This document shows positions 1-6,053 of a stretch of DNA of 6,880 bases, piece by piece. Location of the stretch: the NCBI GenBank assembly GCA_018221165.1, contig JAAOYD010000025.1, forward strand, positions 1 through 6,880. The letters are read 5' to 3'. This DNA comes from Candidatus Woesearchaeota archaeon (GTDB lineage Archaea > Nanobdellota > Nanobdellia > Woesearchaeales > UBA525). The translations under genes were made by a program, and so were the position numbers. How positions within the stretch are numbered: position 1 is the first letter of the stretch; each line of letters opens with the position of its first letter. Below the pieces are notes generated by a model, which saw nothing but the letters and a program-made list of their open reading frames with translations, did no database searches and had not been told where the DNA came from.

Positions 1-27
1 AACAAGATGGCGGAGGGAAAGAAATGA
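1..27 (+). CDS. 3' end of upstream gene, probably hydrogenase beta (Fe-S) subunit HydB
   Basis: Only the last eight codons (ending N-K-M-A-E-G-K-K, then TGA at 25-27) are present, so the product cannot be identified from its own sequence. The reading frame is open from base 1 and its stop overlaps the next start in an ATGA arrangement, which is typical of translational coupling in an operon. The assignment to the beta subunit is inferred from the known beta-gamma-delta-alpha (BGDA) gene order of group 3b hydrogenases such as Pyrococcus sulfhydrogenase I. The GGAGGG at 12-17 inside these codons serves as ribosome binding site for the following gene. Confidence 0.45.
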   Translation, partial: NKMAEGKK

Positions 28-878
28 GCTGCGGCGGTAATTGCCATTGCAATGAGCACCGGCTCGAGGTCAAGGACCATAGTAAGGTTCTCTTGTACGA
101 GCCACGCAAGACGAAAATCATCAAGTCGCAACGGCTTGGCAGTAGACATCACCTTATCCGCATCGAGGCGCATACCGACCACGAACCCGGACAGTTCTTC
201 CAATTAACCGTGCTCGGTTTTGGCGAAGCACCAATTAGCATCGCCTCACACAGCAAAGACTACATCGATCTCGTGATTAATCCTGTCGGCTCGGTCACGA
301 AAGAAGCCATCAGGAAGAAAGTGGGCCAGCATCTCCTCTTGAGAGGACCGTTTGGTTTTGGGTATCCCATGCATTACTTTTACAACAACAATATCATCCT
401 CGTTGGTGGTGGTTGTGGCGTTGCACCTTTGAAGGGTGTCATGGATTACATTGCGCAATACCGAACGCACTACCGCAAGGTCGACTGTTTCTTTGGTTAT
501 CGCAGCCCCTACGATTCTATTTTCACCAAGGACTTCAAGAAGTGGGAGAAAGACAAGGTGTTTGACTTCACCTATGCCTACAGCCAAGCGCCACCAAAAT
601 TCACCGGTAAGATTGGCTACATCAATGGCTACCTCGAGCAGTCAGGATTGAATCCAGGTCATACTATTGCACTCATCTGCGGCCCGCCTCCGATGATGCT
701 CAGCGTTGTCGAATCGCTCAAGAAGATGGGCTTCAACGATGACCAGATATGGGTTTCACATGAACGCCACATGAAGTGTGCCACAGGAATGTGCGGTCAC
801 TGCATGATAGAAGGAAAGTACACCTGCAAAGACGGTCCAGTTTTCAGATGGGACTGGATTAAGGACGCGAAGGGATAA
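24..878 (+). CDS. hydG: Group 3b [NiFe] hydrogenase (sulfhydrogenase) gamma subunit, FAD/NAD(P)-binding diaphorase
   Basis: Cytosolic electron-transfer subunit that passes electrons between NAD(P)(H), FAD and the Fe-S chain of the hydrogenase; it belongs to the ferredoxin-NADP reductase/PyrK-like family. Seen in the 284-residue product: an N-terminal flavin-binding barrel (about 25-110, with PGQFFQLTV near 55-63 and GEAPISIAS at 67-75), a nucleotide-binding domain with GGGCGVAPL at 128-136 and CGPPPMM at 219-225, and a C-terminal [2Fe-2S] site, Cys252-x4-Cys257-x2-Cys260-x7-Cys268, followed by KDGPVF as in PyrK relatives. The length is normal for the family. The start at 24 is supported by GGAGGG at 12-17 and the ATGA overlap with the upstream gene; hydD follows after 1 nt. 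Odd: the first 12 residues hold Cys3, Cys7, His8, Cys9 and His12, which I do not recall from family members. Preference for NADP(H) or NAD(H) cannot be read from the sequence. Confidence 0.93.
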   Translation: MSCGGNCHCNEHRLEVKDHSKVLLYEPRKTKIIKSQRLGSRHHLIRIEAHTDHEPGQFFQLTVLGFGEAPISIASHSKDYIDLVINPVGSVTKEAIRKKVGQHLLLRGPFGFGYPMHYFYNNNIILVGGGCGVAPLKGVMDYIAQYRTHYRKVDCFFGYRSPYDSIFTKDFKKWEKDKVFDFTYAYSQAPPKFTGKIGYINGYLEQSGLNPGHTIALICGPPPMMLSVVESLKKMGFNDDQIWVSHERHMKCATGMCGHCMIEGKYTCKDGPVFRWDWIKDAKG

Positions 879-879
879 A

Positions 880-1758
880 ATGCCAAAATACGGACCTCAC
901 AACATGCTCTGCGACATGGCAGCGATGCCTGATAAGGTTGCAGTGCTGCGCGAGAAACGCGTTAAGGGTCAGAAATTGAAAGTCGGCGTGTTTGGCATCA
1001 CTGGTTGCGCCGGTTGCCAGCTCACGATTATCTTCGCGGAGAAATTCCCCGACCTCCTGGGTATGATTGACATCATCGCCGTGCCGTTCATCAAGGAGAA
1101 GAATCACAAAGGCCGTTTCGACATCATCATTCTTGAAGGTCTTGTCGCGAACAAAGCAGACAAGAAGAAAGCAGAGGAGTTGCGCATGCGCTGCGACATC
1201 TTGATGTGTATCGGTGCCTGTGCAGTGCACGGTTGCGTCCCTGCCATGAAGAACTTCATGAATCATCCTGAAGTCGAGCGTGCGGTCTACGCCAAGGTCG
1301 ATTTCTTGAACAGCCTCAAGGCGACGCCAGTGAGCGCCCACGTCCCGGTTGATATTGAATTGCCGGGTTGTCCTCCCGACGCGAACCAGATTTACGCTGT
1401 CCTCACCGACCTGGTCCTCGGTCGACCGCCACGGATTACGCACAATCCTGTCTGTGTTGAATGTGTCAAGCGAGAAGTTGACTGTCTCTTACTCAAAGGA
1501 AAACCTTGCCTCGGTCCCATCACCACTGGTGGTTGCGATGCGATTTGCACTGCCGCTGGTCATGAATGCATGGGTTGTCGTGGCCCGACCCACGACGCGA
1601 ATCTGCCTGCGTTCATTAGCGCGCTTGAGGATAAAGGCTACAAGCGCGAGGACATCGAGAATAGATTGCACACCTACGCCGCGCTCCTCGTCGATGAGGA
1701 AGCCAAGATGCAAGGCGTCAAGTGGAAGAAGAAAATCGCGAAGAAGAGGAAGAAATAA
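880..1758 (+). CDS. hydD: Group 3b [NiFe] hydrogenase (sulfhydrogenase) delta subunit, Fe-S small subunit
   Basis: Small subunit of the cytosolic hydrogenase, carrying the Fe-S relay between the NiFe site in HydA and HydG. In the 292-residue product the proximal [4Fe-4S] ligands are the TGCAGCQL motif (Cys43, Cys46), Cys114 in IGACAVHGC and Cys164 in LPGCPPD. Further clusters are bound by the Cys-rich C-terminal region: Cys192-x2-Cys195, Cys202, Cys210, Cys219, Cys223, Cys230 and Cys233 (ending CMGCRGP), the usual layout for group 3 small subunits. There is no twin-arginine signal, so the enzyme is cytoplasmic. Compared with the roughly 260-residue Pyrococcus protein there are about 30 extra residues before the first conserved strand (internal Met9, Met13 and Met16 are alternative starts) and a very basic tail at 281-292. 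The start at 880 is chosen because it lies 1 nt after the hydG stop. Its stop overlaps the hydA start by one base. Confidence 0.93.
   Translation: MPKYGPHNMLCDMAAMPDKVAVLREKRVKGQKLKVGVFGITGCAGCQLTIIFAEKFPDLLGMIDIIAVPFIKEKNHKGRFDIIILEGLVANKADKKKAEELRMRCDILMCIGACAVHGCVPAMKNFMNHPEVERAVYAKVDFLNSLKATPVSAHVPVDIELPGCPPDANQIYAVLTDLVLGRPPRITHNPVCVECVKREVDCLLLKGKPCLGPITTGGCDAICTAAGHECMGCRGPTHDANLPAFISALEDKGYKREDIENRLHTYAALLVDEEAKMQGVKWKKKIAKKRKK
1746..1750 (+). promoter_or_regulatory. Ribosome binding site deciding the hydA start
   Basis: GAGGA lies 7 nt upstream of the ATG at 1758, matching the archaeal/bacterial anti-Shine-Dalgarno. An in-frame ATG at 1722 would add an acidic, low-complexity stretch (EEENREEEEE) that is only the shifted reading of hydD's basic tail, so 1758 is the better start. 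Confidence 0.6.
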
Positions 1759-3047
1759 TGGCACGCACCATCACGCTGGACCACATCACGAAGATTGAAG
1801 GCCATGCTTCACTCACTGTTAAGGTGGACAAGGGCAAGGTCAAGAAGTGCGAACTCGGTTCGACAGAAGGCGCGCGCTTCTTCGAAGGTTTAGTGGTTGG
1901 TCGTCCCTATGACGACGCCTACGAGATGGTGATGCGTATCTGTGGCATCTGCAGCGTCGGTCACTTCACCGCTTCATTGAAAGCCTTGGAGAATGCCATG
2001 GGCGTCAAGGTCAGCAAGCAGACCCAAGCCATGCGTGAAGTCATGGCAATCGGCGAACGTCTCCGTTCCCACGCTACTCACCTCTACTTCCTCGCACTCC
2101 CTGACTACCTCGGCTACGAATCAGCGCTAGCCATGGCACCCAAGTTCAAGAAGGAAATTGCGGACGCACTCATCCTCATGAAAGCGGGGAACGACCTGGT
2201 CACGGTCTTCGGCGGTCGACAGATGCATCCCATGGGCGGACGCGTCGGTGGCTTTACCCATTATCCGCGGAAAGAACAGCTTGAGAGCCTCATCTCCTTA
2301 CTGGACAACTGCGAAAAGCCCGCAATGAACACCCTGAAGCTCATCTGCACACTTACCTACCCTGACTTGTGGGTCGAGCGCGAACACCTCTCACTGCTCC
2401 AAGAACATGGTTTCCCTCTGCTGACCGGAGACATCATCAGCGACGAAGGCTGGCGGATTAAGGAGCGAGCCTACGGCAAGTACTTCAAAGAATACGTCGA
2501 CCGGTGGAGCACCGCCAAGTTCGTCGTGAAGAACGGCAAGAGCTTCATGCTCGGTGCTTTACCGCGCATCAACAATAACCATCCTTCCCTTGATGCTGAT
2601 ATCAAGGCGGAGCTCAAGAAGGCAAAGATACATTTCCCGAATAAGAATCCGTTCTACAACAACGTGGCCCAAGCGATTGAACTCGTGGTGTGGGTGCGCC
2701 GCTGCAAGAAACTGCTCGGGCGTTACGTCGAGAAAGGCTTCAAGCACGAGAAAATCAAAGTTGTGCCGAAAGCAGGCATGGGTGTCGGCGTCGTCGAAGT
2801 GCCCCGCGGTGTCCTGTTCCATACCTACACCATCAACAAGAAGGGCTATGTGACTAAGTGTAACATCATGACGCCCACTTGCCAGAACCTGAAGGCCATG
2901 CAGGAGGATGTCAAGATCTATCTCCAGCAGCTCCTCGATAAAGGTGTGAAGAAAGCAGACATCCCACTCGAGATAGAGAAGCTCATCCGCGCCTATGACC
3001 CGTGTTTCTCATGTAGTACGCACTTCTTGAAAGTTGAGTGGGAATAA
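1758..3047 (+). CDS. hydA: Group 3b [NiFe] hydrogenase (sulfhydrogenase) alpha subunit, NiFe catalytic large subunit
   Basis: Catalytic large subunit that carries the NiFe(CN)2CO site and interconverts H2 with protons and electrons; in group 3b the electrons come from or go to NAD(P)(H), and sulfur reduction is known for Pyrococcus homologues. The 429-residue product has the L1 motif RICGICSVGH at 60-69 (nickel ligands Cys62 and Cys65) and the L2 motif DPCFSCSTH at 414-422 (Cys416, Cys419), so all four nickel-binding cysteines are intact. The N-terminal HITKIEGHA at 9-17 is also standard. Seven residues (FLKVEWE) follow His422. In this family a dedicated maturation protease removes such a tail after the L2 His/Arg, so the mature protein should end at 422; no protease gene is in the window. 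Translation starts at the ATG overlapping the hydD stop, with GAGGA in front. Last gene of the operon, convergent with pyrF. Confidence 0.95.
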   Translation: MARTITLDHITKIEGHASLTVKVDKGKVKKCELGSTEGARFFEGLVVGRPYDDAYEMVMRICGICSVGHFTASLKALENAMGVKVSKQTQAMREVMAIGERLRSHATHLYFLALPDYLGYESALAMAPKFKKEIADALILMKAGNDLVTVFGGRQMHPMGGRVGGFTHYPRKEQLESLISLLDNCEKPAMNTLKLICTLTYPDLWVEREHLSLLQEHGFPLLTGDIISDEGWRIKERAYGKYFKEYVDRWSTAKFVVKNGKSFMLGALPRINNNHPSLDADIKAELKKAKIHFPNKNPFYNNVAQAIELVVWVRRCKKLLGRYVEKGFKHEKIKVVPKAGMGVGVVEVPRGVLFHTYTINKKGYVTKCNIMTPTCQNLKAMQEDVKIYLQQLLDKGVKKADIPLEIEKLIRAYDPCFSCSTHFLKVEWE

Positions 3048-3061
3048 AAAAGGAAAAAAGG
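3046..3061 (-). terminator. T-rich archaeal-type terminator for the pyrE-pyrF transcript
   Basis: Read on the minus strand, the sequence just beyond the pyrF TAG stop is CC-T6-CC-T6, two T-tracts with no hairpin. Archaeal RNA polymerase terminates at such U-tracts. On the plus strand the same bases are A-tracts and would not end the hydrogenase transcript. The element overlaps the hydA stop codon. Confidence 0.55.
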
Positions 3062-3064
3062 TTT

Positions 3065-3991
3065 CTAAGCTGCGTCGCGGTGCTCGTTGAGCATGTCGCG
3101 ATACATCTTTGCAGCGTCTCTCCACGCGTCGACCCACAAGTCTCTTCTCGTTTGTTGCGGGAACATCACACCACGGCTAGCATTCACGATGACATTTCTA
3201 GTTCCGTAATGTTGCCAAATCTCTTGTGCTTCACCACCTTGAGCACCCACTCCAGGCATGAGGACAAGCGTATTATTACCAGCATAGAGATGAGTATTTG
3301 CGATTTCTTCCGGAGTAACATGGTTCTTGTCACTTGGTGCACCAATCACGATGCCATCGATACCGAATCGTTTTGCATCATGTGCGAGATGCGTGTATTG
3401 TCTGACGAAGACGCCGACACCAGGGCACTTGATGATATTTTGTTCATGATAGTTGTCCCCGGGAATGATTTCGACGAGTTTATTTTTTTCTCGTCTGTAA
3501 TGTGGATTACTCATAAGACACATAGTAATAATACCGATATCATGTGCTTTGCCGAACTCTGCAAATTCTTCCATGTTTCCAGCGTAAGGAGCAACGGTTA
3601 CTGCATCAAACCCTTTTGTTGCTGCAGCCCAGACTCCTGCTTGACTTGTCGAACCAATATCCGCAATCTTCGCATCGAGAATAACTGGAGTTTCCAATTC
3701 TCTTGCAAGTTCAACAATATAGCTAAGGTGTTCTAAGTCACTAGAGGTGATTTTAGAATCAGTCAGTCCTTCTCTTTCACCTTCTGTCAACCAATATTGA
3801 AGATTTGGTTTGAATGCTGCTACAAAGGGTGCGACTGTTTCCATAAAGTCAAGTGTCCATTTAATCTTATCAACACCTTTAGAGAGACCTTTTTCACCAC
3901 GTCCCAACGCATATTCTGCAGGATCAAGACCTGCGCATAATACTGAGTTCTTCCTTGCAACGCTATCCAACCATAATTCACGGAATGTCAT
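3065..3991 (-). CDS. pyrF: Orotidine 5'-phosphate decarboxylase, long form
   Basis: Catalyses the last step of UMP synthesis, decarboxylating OMP to UMP in the cytosol. The 308-residue product shows the TIM-barrel family signatures in order: AGLDPA at 20-25 (Asp23), FKPN at 60-63 (Lys61), the catalytic DAKIADIG at 106-113 (Asp106, Lys108, Asp111), VAPYAG at 133-138, MPGVGAQGG at 245-253 for phosphate binding, and NASRG at 270-274 (Arg273). It is much longer than the compact archaeal enzymes of roughly 210-240 residues and resembles the long bacterial-type subfamily, with extra sequence at about 30-45 and 160-195. The start at 3991 has GGTGA 4 nt upstream and lies 10 nt after the pyrE stop, so the two are translated from one transcript. 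The gene is visibly AT-richer than its neighbours: sampled 60-base rows give about 28-42% G+C, against about 50-53% in pyrE and 57-58% in hydA. Confidence 0.92.
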   Translation of the reverse strand: MTFRELWLDSVARKNSVLCAGLDPAEYALGRGEKGLSKGVDKIKWTLDFMETVAPFVAAFKPNLQYWLTEGEREGLTDSKITSSDLEHLSYIVELARELETPVILDAKIADIGSTSQAGVWAAATKGFDAVTVAPYAGNMEEFAEFGKAHDIGIITMCLMSNPHYRREKNKLVEIIPGDNYHEQNIIKCPGVGVFVRQYTHLAHDAKRFGIDGIVIGAPSDKNHVTPEEIANTHLYAGNNTLVLMPGVGAQGGEAQEIWQHYGTRNVIVNASRGVMFPQQTRRDLWVDAWRDAAKMYRDMLNEHRDAA

Positions 3992-3995
3992 TGTT

Positions 3996-4000
3996 TCACC
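3996..4000 (-). promoter_or_regulatory. Ribosome binding site of pyrF
   Basis: On the minus strand AGGTGA precedes the pyrF ATG, with the GGTGA core 4 nt away, an exact match to the archaeal anti-Shine-Dalgarno core. It sits directly after the pyrE TGA, which suggests reinitiation or coupled translation of pyrE and pyrF. Confidence 0.6.
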
Positions 4001-4001
4001 T

Positions 4002-4973
4002 TCACTCGTTTTTTAACACTGGCGGGAAGCCGTGTCGTTCACCCCATTCGAAGGGTGCTTCGCGCCATTCTTCGAGGAGTTCAATTTCTTCGGGAGTGAC
4101 ATATCCTCGTTCTTTTGCGACTGCAAGCAACACGTCATATGTGAGTGCTGATTTTACTAGGCAGGGTTCTGTAAGCTTGCCGAATGCATTGTGCACAGTG
4201 TCGAGATTGTAGTTGAAGATTGAACAGCACAGTTCGATGTCTGCGCCGAGTTCTCGGAATTGCTTAACTTCTTTAGCTGAGCTGCCGCCAGTGCTAATCA
4301 AGTCTTCGATGACAACACCTGTTCGTCCGCGTAGATCTGCAGGTATGACTTCCCATGTCACGACTGATTGATAGTCTGGAACTGAAAGTCCTATTTCTTC
4401 GAGTGCGGCTTTTGCGTCGTTGAGGTAGCCATCCCCGATACGCATATCCATAAGGGCGACGTTCCATCCTTTTTTTACGACGCCTTCAATTTGTTGTTCG
4501 AGGCCATGCTCTTTTGCTTTCTGCCTGGCGTAGAGGAAGGGGAGTTGCATGCCGTTCGCTGCAGTAACGCCGTATGGGATCGCGATGGGACTTGTTGAGG
4601 CGATAGCATCAACTTCACTGATATCGAGAGGGGCTATTGGTGGTGTTGGAAACGCGAGTGCTTTACCGGTGGCGTTATCGTAGATGACGAGCGGGATGCC
4701 GAGGCGGTTCGCGACGCTTGCTGCTGGCGCAACACCTGCAGTCATTGTTCCAGCGATGAACTCTGGTTTGATACCTTCTTCCTTAATCATGCTAACAAGC
4801 GCCTGCTCAACGAGCATGCGGTGTTCGAATGACCCAAGCAATTGCCTGTTGTCGTTATAGATTGGCATGCGGTACCCAGATGCCCATTGGAACGGGTTTA
4901 CAGTATTTAGTTTGATGGCTTCAATATCAAGGCTAGCGTCCGCTATCTTTCTACTTAAATACGAAGTATCCAC
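4002..4973 (-). CDS. pyrE: Orotate phosphoribosyltransferase with two internal insertions
   Basis: Transfers the phosphoribosyl group of PRPP to orotate to give OMP, the substrate of the adjacent pyrF product. Family motifs are intact: NPFQWASG...PIYNDNR at 26-43 (orotate and phosphate contacts), IAGTMTAGVAPAASVA at 73-88, the flexible catalytic loop LYARQKAKEHG at 147-157 followed by QIEG at 161-164, and the PRPP-binding VVIEDLISTGGSS at 220-232. Typical enzymes have 180-230 residues; this one has 323. The excess lies mainly in two insertions, about 96-143 between IPLV and LPFLYAR, and about 173-216 before the PRPP motif, plus a C-terminal tail with an acidic helix. The start is a GTG: the frame has a stop at 4992-4994, no ATG or TTG occurs until residue 36, and the conserved N-terminal helix requires this region. 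GGTGGG directly abuts the GTG, so the leader is very short. First gene of the pyrE-pyrF operon, divergent from pta. Confidence 0.88.
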   Translation of the reverse strand: MDTSYLSRKIADASLDIEAIKLNTVNPFQWASGYRMPIYNDNRQLLGSFEHRMLVEQALVSMIKEEGIKPEFIAGTMTAGVAPAASVANRLGIPLVIYDNATGKALAFPTPPIAPLDISEVDAIASTSPIAIPYGVTAANGMQLPFLYARQKAKEHGLEQQIEGVVKKGWNVALMDMRIGDGYLNDAKAALEEIGLSVPDYQSVVTWEVIPADLRGRTGVVIEDLISTGGSSAKEVKQFRELGADIELCCSIFNYNLDTVHNAFGKLTEPCLVKSALTYDVLLAVAKERGYVTPEEIELLEEWREAPFEWGERHGFPPVLKNE

Positions 4974-5002
4974 CCCACCATTGTTAAGTGGTCACAATGA
5001 TG

Positions 5003-5014
5003 TTATATTTAAAA
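5003..5014 (-). promoter_or_regulatory. TATA-like promoter element for pyrE-pyrF
   Basis: On the minus strand the sequence reads TTTTAAATATAA, a good archaeal TATA-like box. Its centre near 5008 predicts transcription starting around 4982-4984, about 10 nt before the pyrE GTG. It shares the short intergenic region with the pta promoter on the other strand. Confidence 0.5.
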
Positions 5015-5027
5015 TTTCTCACCGATA

Positions 5028-5037
5028 ACTATATAAT
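5028..5037 (+). promoter_or_regulatory. TATA-like promoter element for pta
   Basis: ACTATATAAT, preceded by an A-rich BRE-like GATAAC, is centred about 28 bp before the ATG at 5061. The normal archaeal distance of 25-27 bp puts the transcription start at or within a few bases of that ATG. No Shine-Dalgarno sequence lies upstream of it, so pta is probably translated from a leaderless mRNA. A GTG at 5055 is only 22 bp from the box centre. Confidence 0.6.
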
Positions 5038-5060
5038 CCTCTCTCCTCGGTAAAGTGTCT

Positions 5061-6023
5061 ATGGGGTTCCTCGAGTGCGTATTTGCGACCGCGAAGAAGA
5101 AGGACGCGACGATTATCCTGGCAGAAGCTGAAGATACAAGAGTTCTTGAAGCAGCGAAGATTATCGAGCGAAAGGACTTGGCTGACCTCATCCTTCTCGG
5201 CGACCCAAAGAAGATCAACAGCATGCTCAAGCGCAAGAACATCAAACTCAAAGCTAAAATCCTTGATTATGATTCCTATCCGCGTTCTGAACACCTTGCG
5301 AAAGAGCTTGTTCTCCTCCGTCAGCGCAAAGGCATGACTTTGCCGATGGCCAGAAAACTCCTCAAGACCAACACCAAGTATCTCGCGGCGATGATGGTGA
5401 AGAAAGGTGTGGCTGACGGCTATGTCGGGGGGAATCTCTGTGCTTCTGCAGAAACGATGCGACCTGCATTACAGCTTATCGGCACGAAGCGTGGCTTCGC
5501 GAGCAGCTTCTTCATCATGATTTACAAAAAACAACCACTTGTCTTCGCTGATTGTGCGATGAATATGGAACCAACTGCTGAAGAACTCGCTGAAATTGGT
5601 GTGCAGAGCGCGAAGAGTGCGCAGAAATTCGGCATCAAACCAAAAGTGGCCTTCCTCAGCTTCAGTACGCATGGTAGTGCGAAGCATCCGAGTGTTGAGC
5701 GTGTGAGGAAAGCAACGCAACTTGCGAAGAAGCGTTTGCGTGGCATTCCTGTCGATGGTGAGATTCAATTTGACGCTGCCTGGGTGCCAGATGTAGCAAA
5801 ACGTAAAGTTCCAGACAGTCCTTTGAAAGGTCGCGCCACAGTGTTCATCTTCCCTAACTTGGACAGTGGGAACATCGCCTACAAGATCGGCCAGCGTATG
5901 GCGGGCGAAGAAGCCATTGGGCCGCTCATTCAAGGGCTCAAGAAGCCGGTGAACGACCTGAGTAGGGGTTGCAGCGTGAATGACATCGTCGATGTGGTTG
6001 CGATTACTGCCTCAAGCAAATAG
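5061..6023 (+). CDS. pta: Phosphate acetyltransferase (PTA_PTB family, catalytic domain only)
   Basis: Converts acetyl-CoA and phosphate to acetyl phosphate and CoA in the cytosol; with acetate kinase, encoded 0.7 kb downstream, this gives acetate and ATP. The 320-residue product matches the short single-domain enzyme (about 330 residues, as in Methanosarcina and Clostridium) and lacks the long N-terminal domain of E. coli Pta. Seen: ADGYVGGNLCASAETMRPAL at 118-137, EPTAEELAEI at 170-179, a glycine/serine loop around 200-206, FIFPNLDSGN at 262-271 and PVNDLSRGCSVNDIV at 296-310. Ser301, Arg302 and Asp308 occupy the places of the active-site Ser309, Arg310 and Asp316 known from Methanosarcina thermophila. 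The ATG at 5061 is preferred over an in-frame GTG at 5055, which adds two residues, because the MGFLE start fits the family and the TATA spacing. Pta is uncommon in archaea outside a few lineages, so a bacterial origin is likely. Confidence 0.92.
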   Translation: MGFLECVFATAKKKDATIILAEAEDTRVLEAAKIIERKDLADLILLGDPKKINSMLKRKNIKLKAKILDYDSYPRSEHLAKELVLLRQRKGMTLPMARKLLKTNTKYLAAMMVKKGVADGYVGGNLCASAETMRPALQLIGTKRGFASSFFIMIYKKQPLVFADCAMNMEPTAEELAEIGVQSAKSAQKFGIKPKVAFLSFSTHGSAKHPSVERVRKATQLAKKRLRGIPVDGEIQFDAAWVPDVAKRKVPDSPLKGRATVFIFPNLDSGNIAYKIGQRMAGEEAIGPLIQGLKKPVNDLSRGCSVNDIVDVVAITASSK

Positions 6024-6032
6024 TTTATAATT
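6016..6032 (+). promoter_or_regulatory. BRE/TATA promoter of the lipoprotein gene, overlapping the end of pta
   Basis: GCAAAT (BRE-like, 6016-6021) followed by TTTATAATT (6024-6032) begins within the last pta codons. The TATA centre is 26-27 bp before the ATG at 6054, the exact spacing for a leaderless archaeal transcript. The 30 nt between pta stop and this ATG contain no Shine-Dalgarno sequence. The lipoprotein gene is therefore likely transcribed, at least in part, independently of pta. Confidence 0.6.
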
Positions 6033-6053
6033 CTCCAGCGCATCCTGTTCCTT

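Noticed and set aside
859..1443. 194-codon open frame antisense to hydD
   Set aside because: Opposite hydD, which has a full set of Fe-S cysteines. The frame is open because of the codon bias of the real gene.
1722..1757. In-frame upstream ATG that would extend HydA by 12 residues
   Set aside because: It overlaps the hydD basic tail, adds only an acidic low-complexity stretch, and lacks a well-placed ribosome binding site, while the ATG at 1758 has GAGGA 7 nt upstream and fits the family N-terminus.
3473..3495. GACGAG/CTCGTC inverted repeat around a T7 run as a classical intrinsic terminator of pyrF or a recoding site
   Set aside because: It is inside the pyrF coding sequence and in the pyrF direction the loop is A-rich, not followed by a U-tract. 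The frame continues correctly through the A7 run with conserved sequence on both sides, so no frameshift is indicated. Kept only as a possible plus-strand end of the hydA transcript.
3038..3736. Long open frame of 232 codons on the plus strand after hydA
   Set aside because: It lies entirely antisense to pyrF, whose catalytic motifs are intact. Its translation has no recognisable motifs and a composition typical of a shadow frame.
4953..4981. ATG at 4981 (minus strand) as the pyrE start
   Set aside because: It is out of frame with the orotate phosphoribosyltransferase and meets a stop after eight codons (M-V-G-W-I-L-R-I), so the in-frame GTG at 4973 is used instead. A tiny upstream peptide overlapping the pyrE start is possible but unsupported.
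5469..5933. 154-codon open frame antisense to pta
   Set aside because: Overlaps conserved Pta sequence throughout; no motif, promoter or ribosome binding site of its own.
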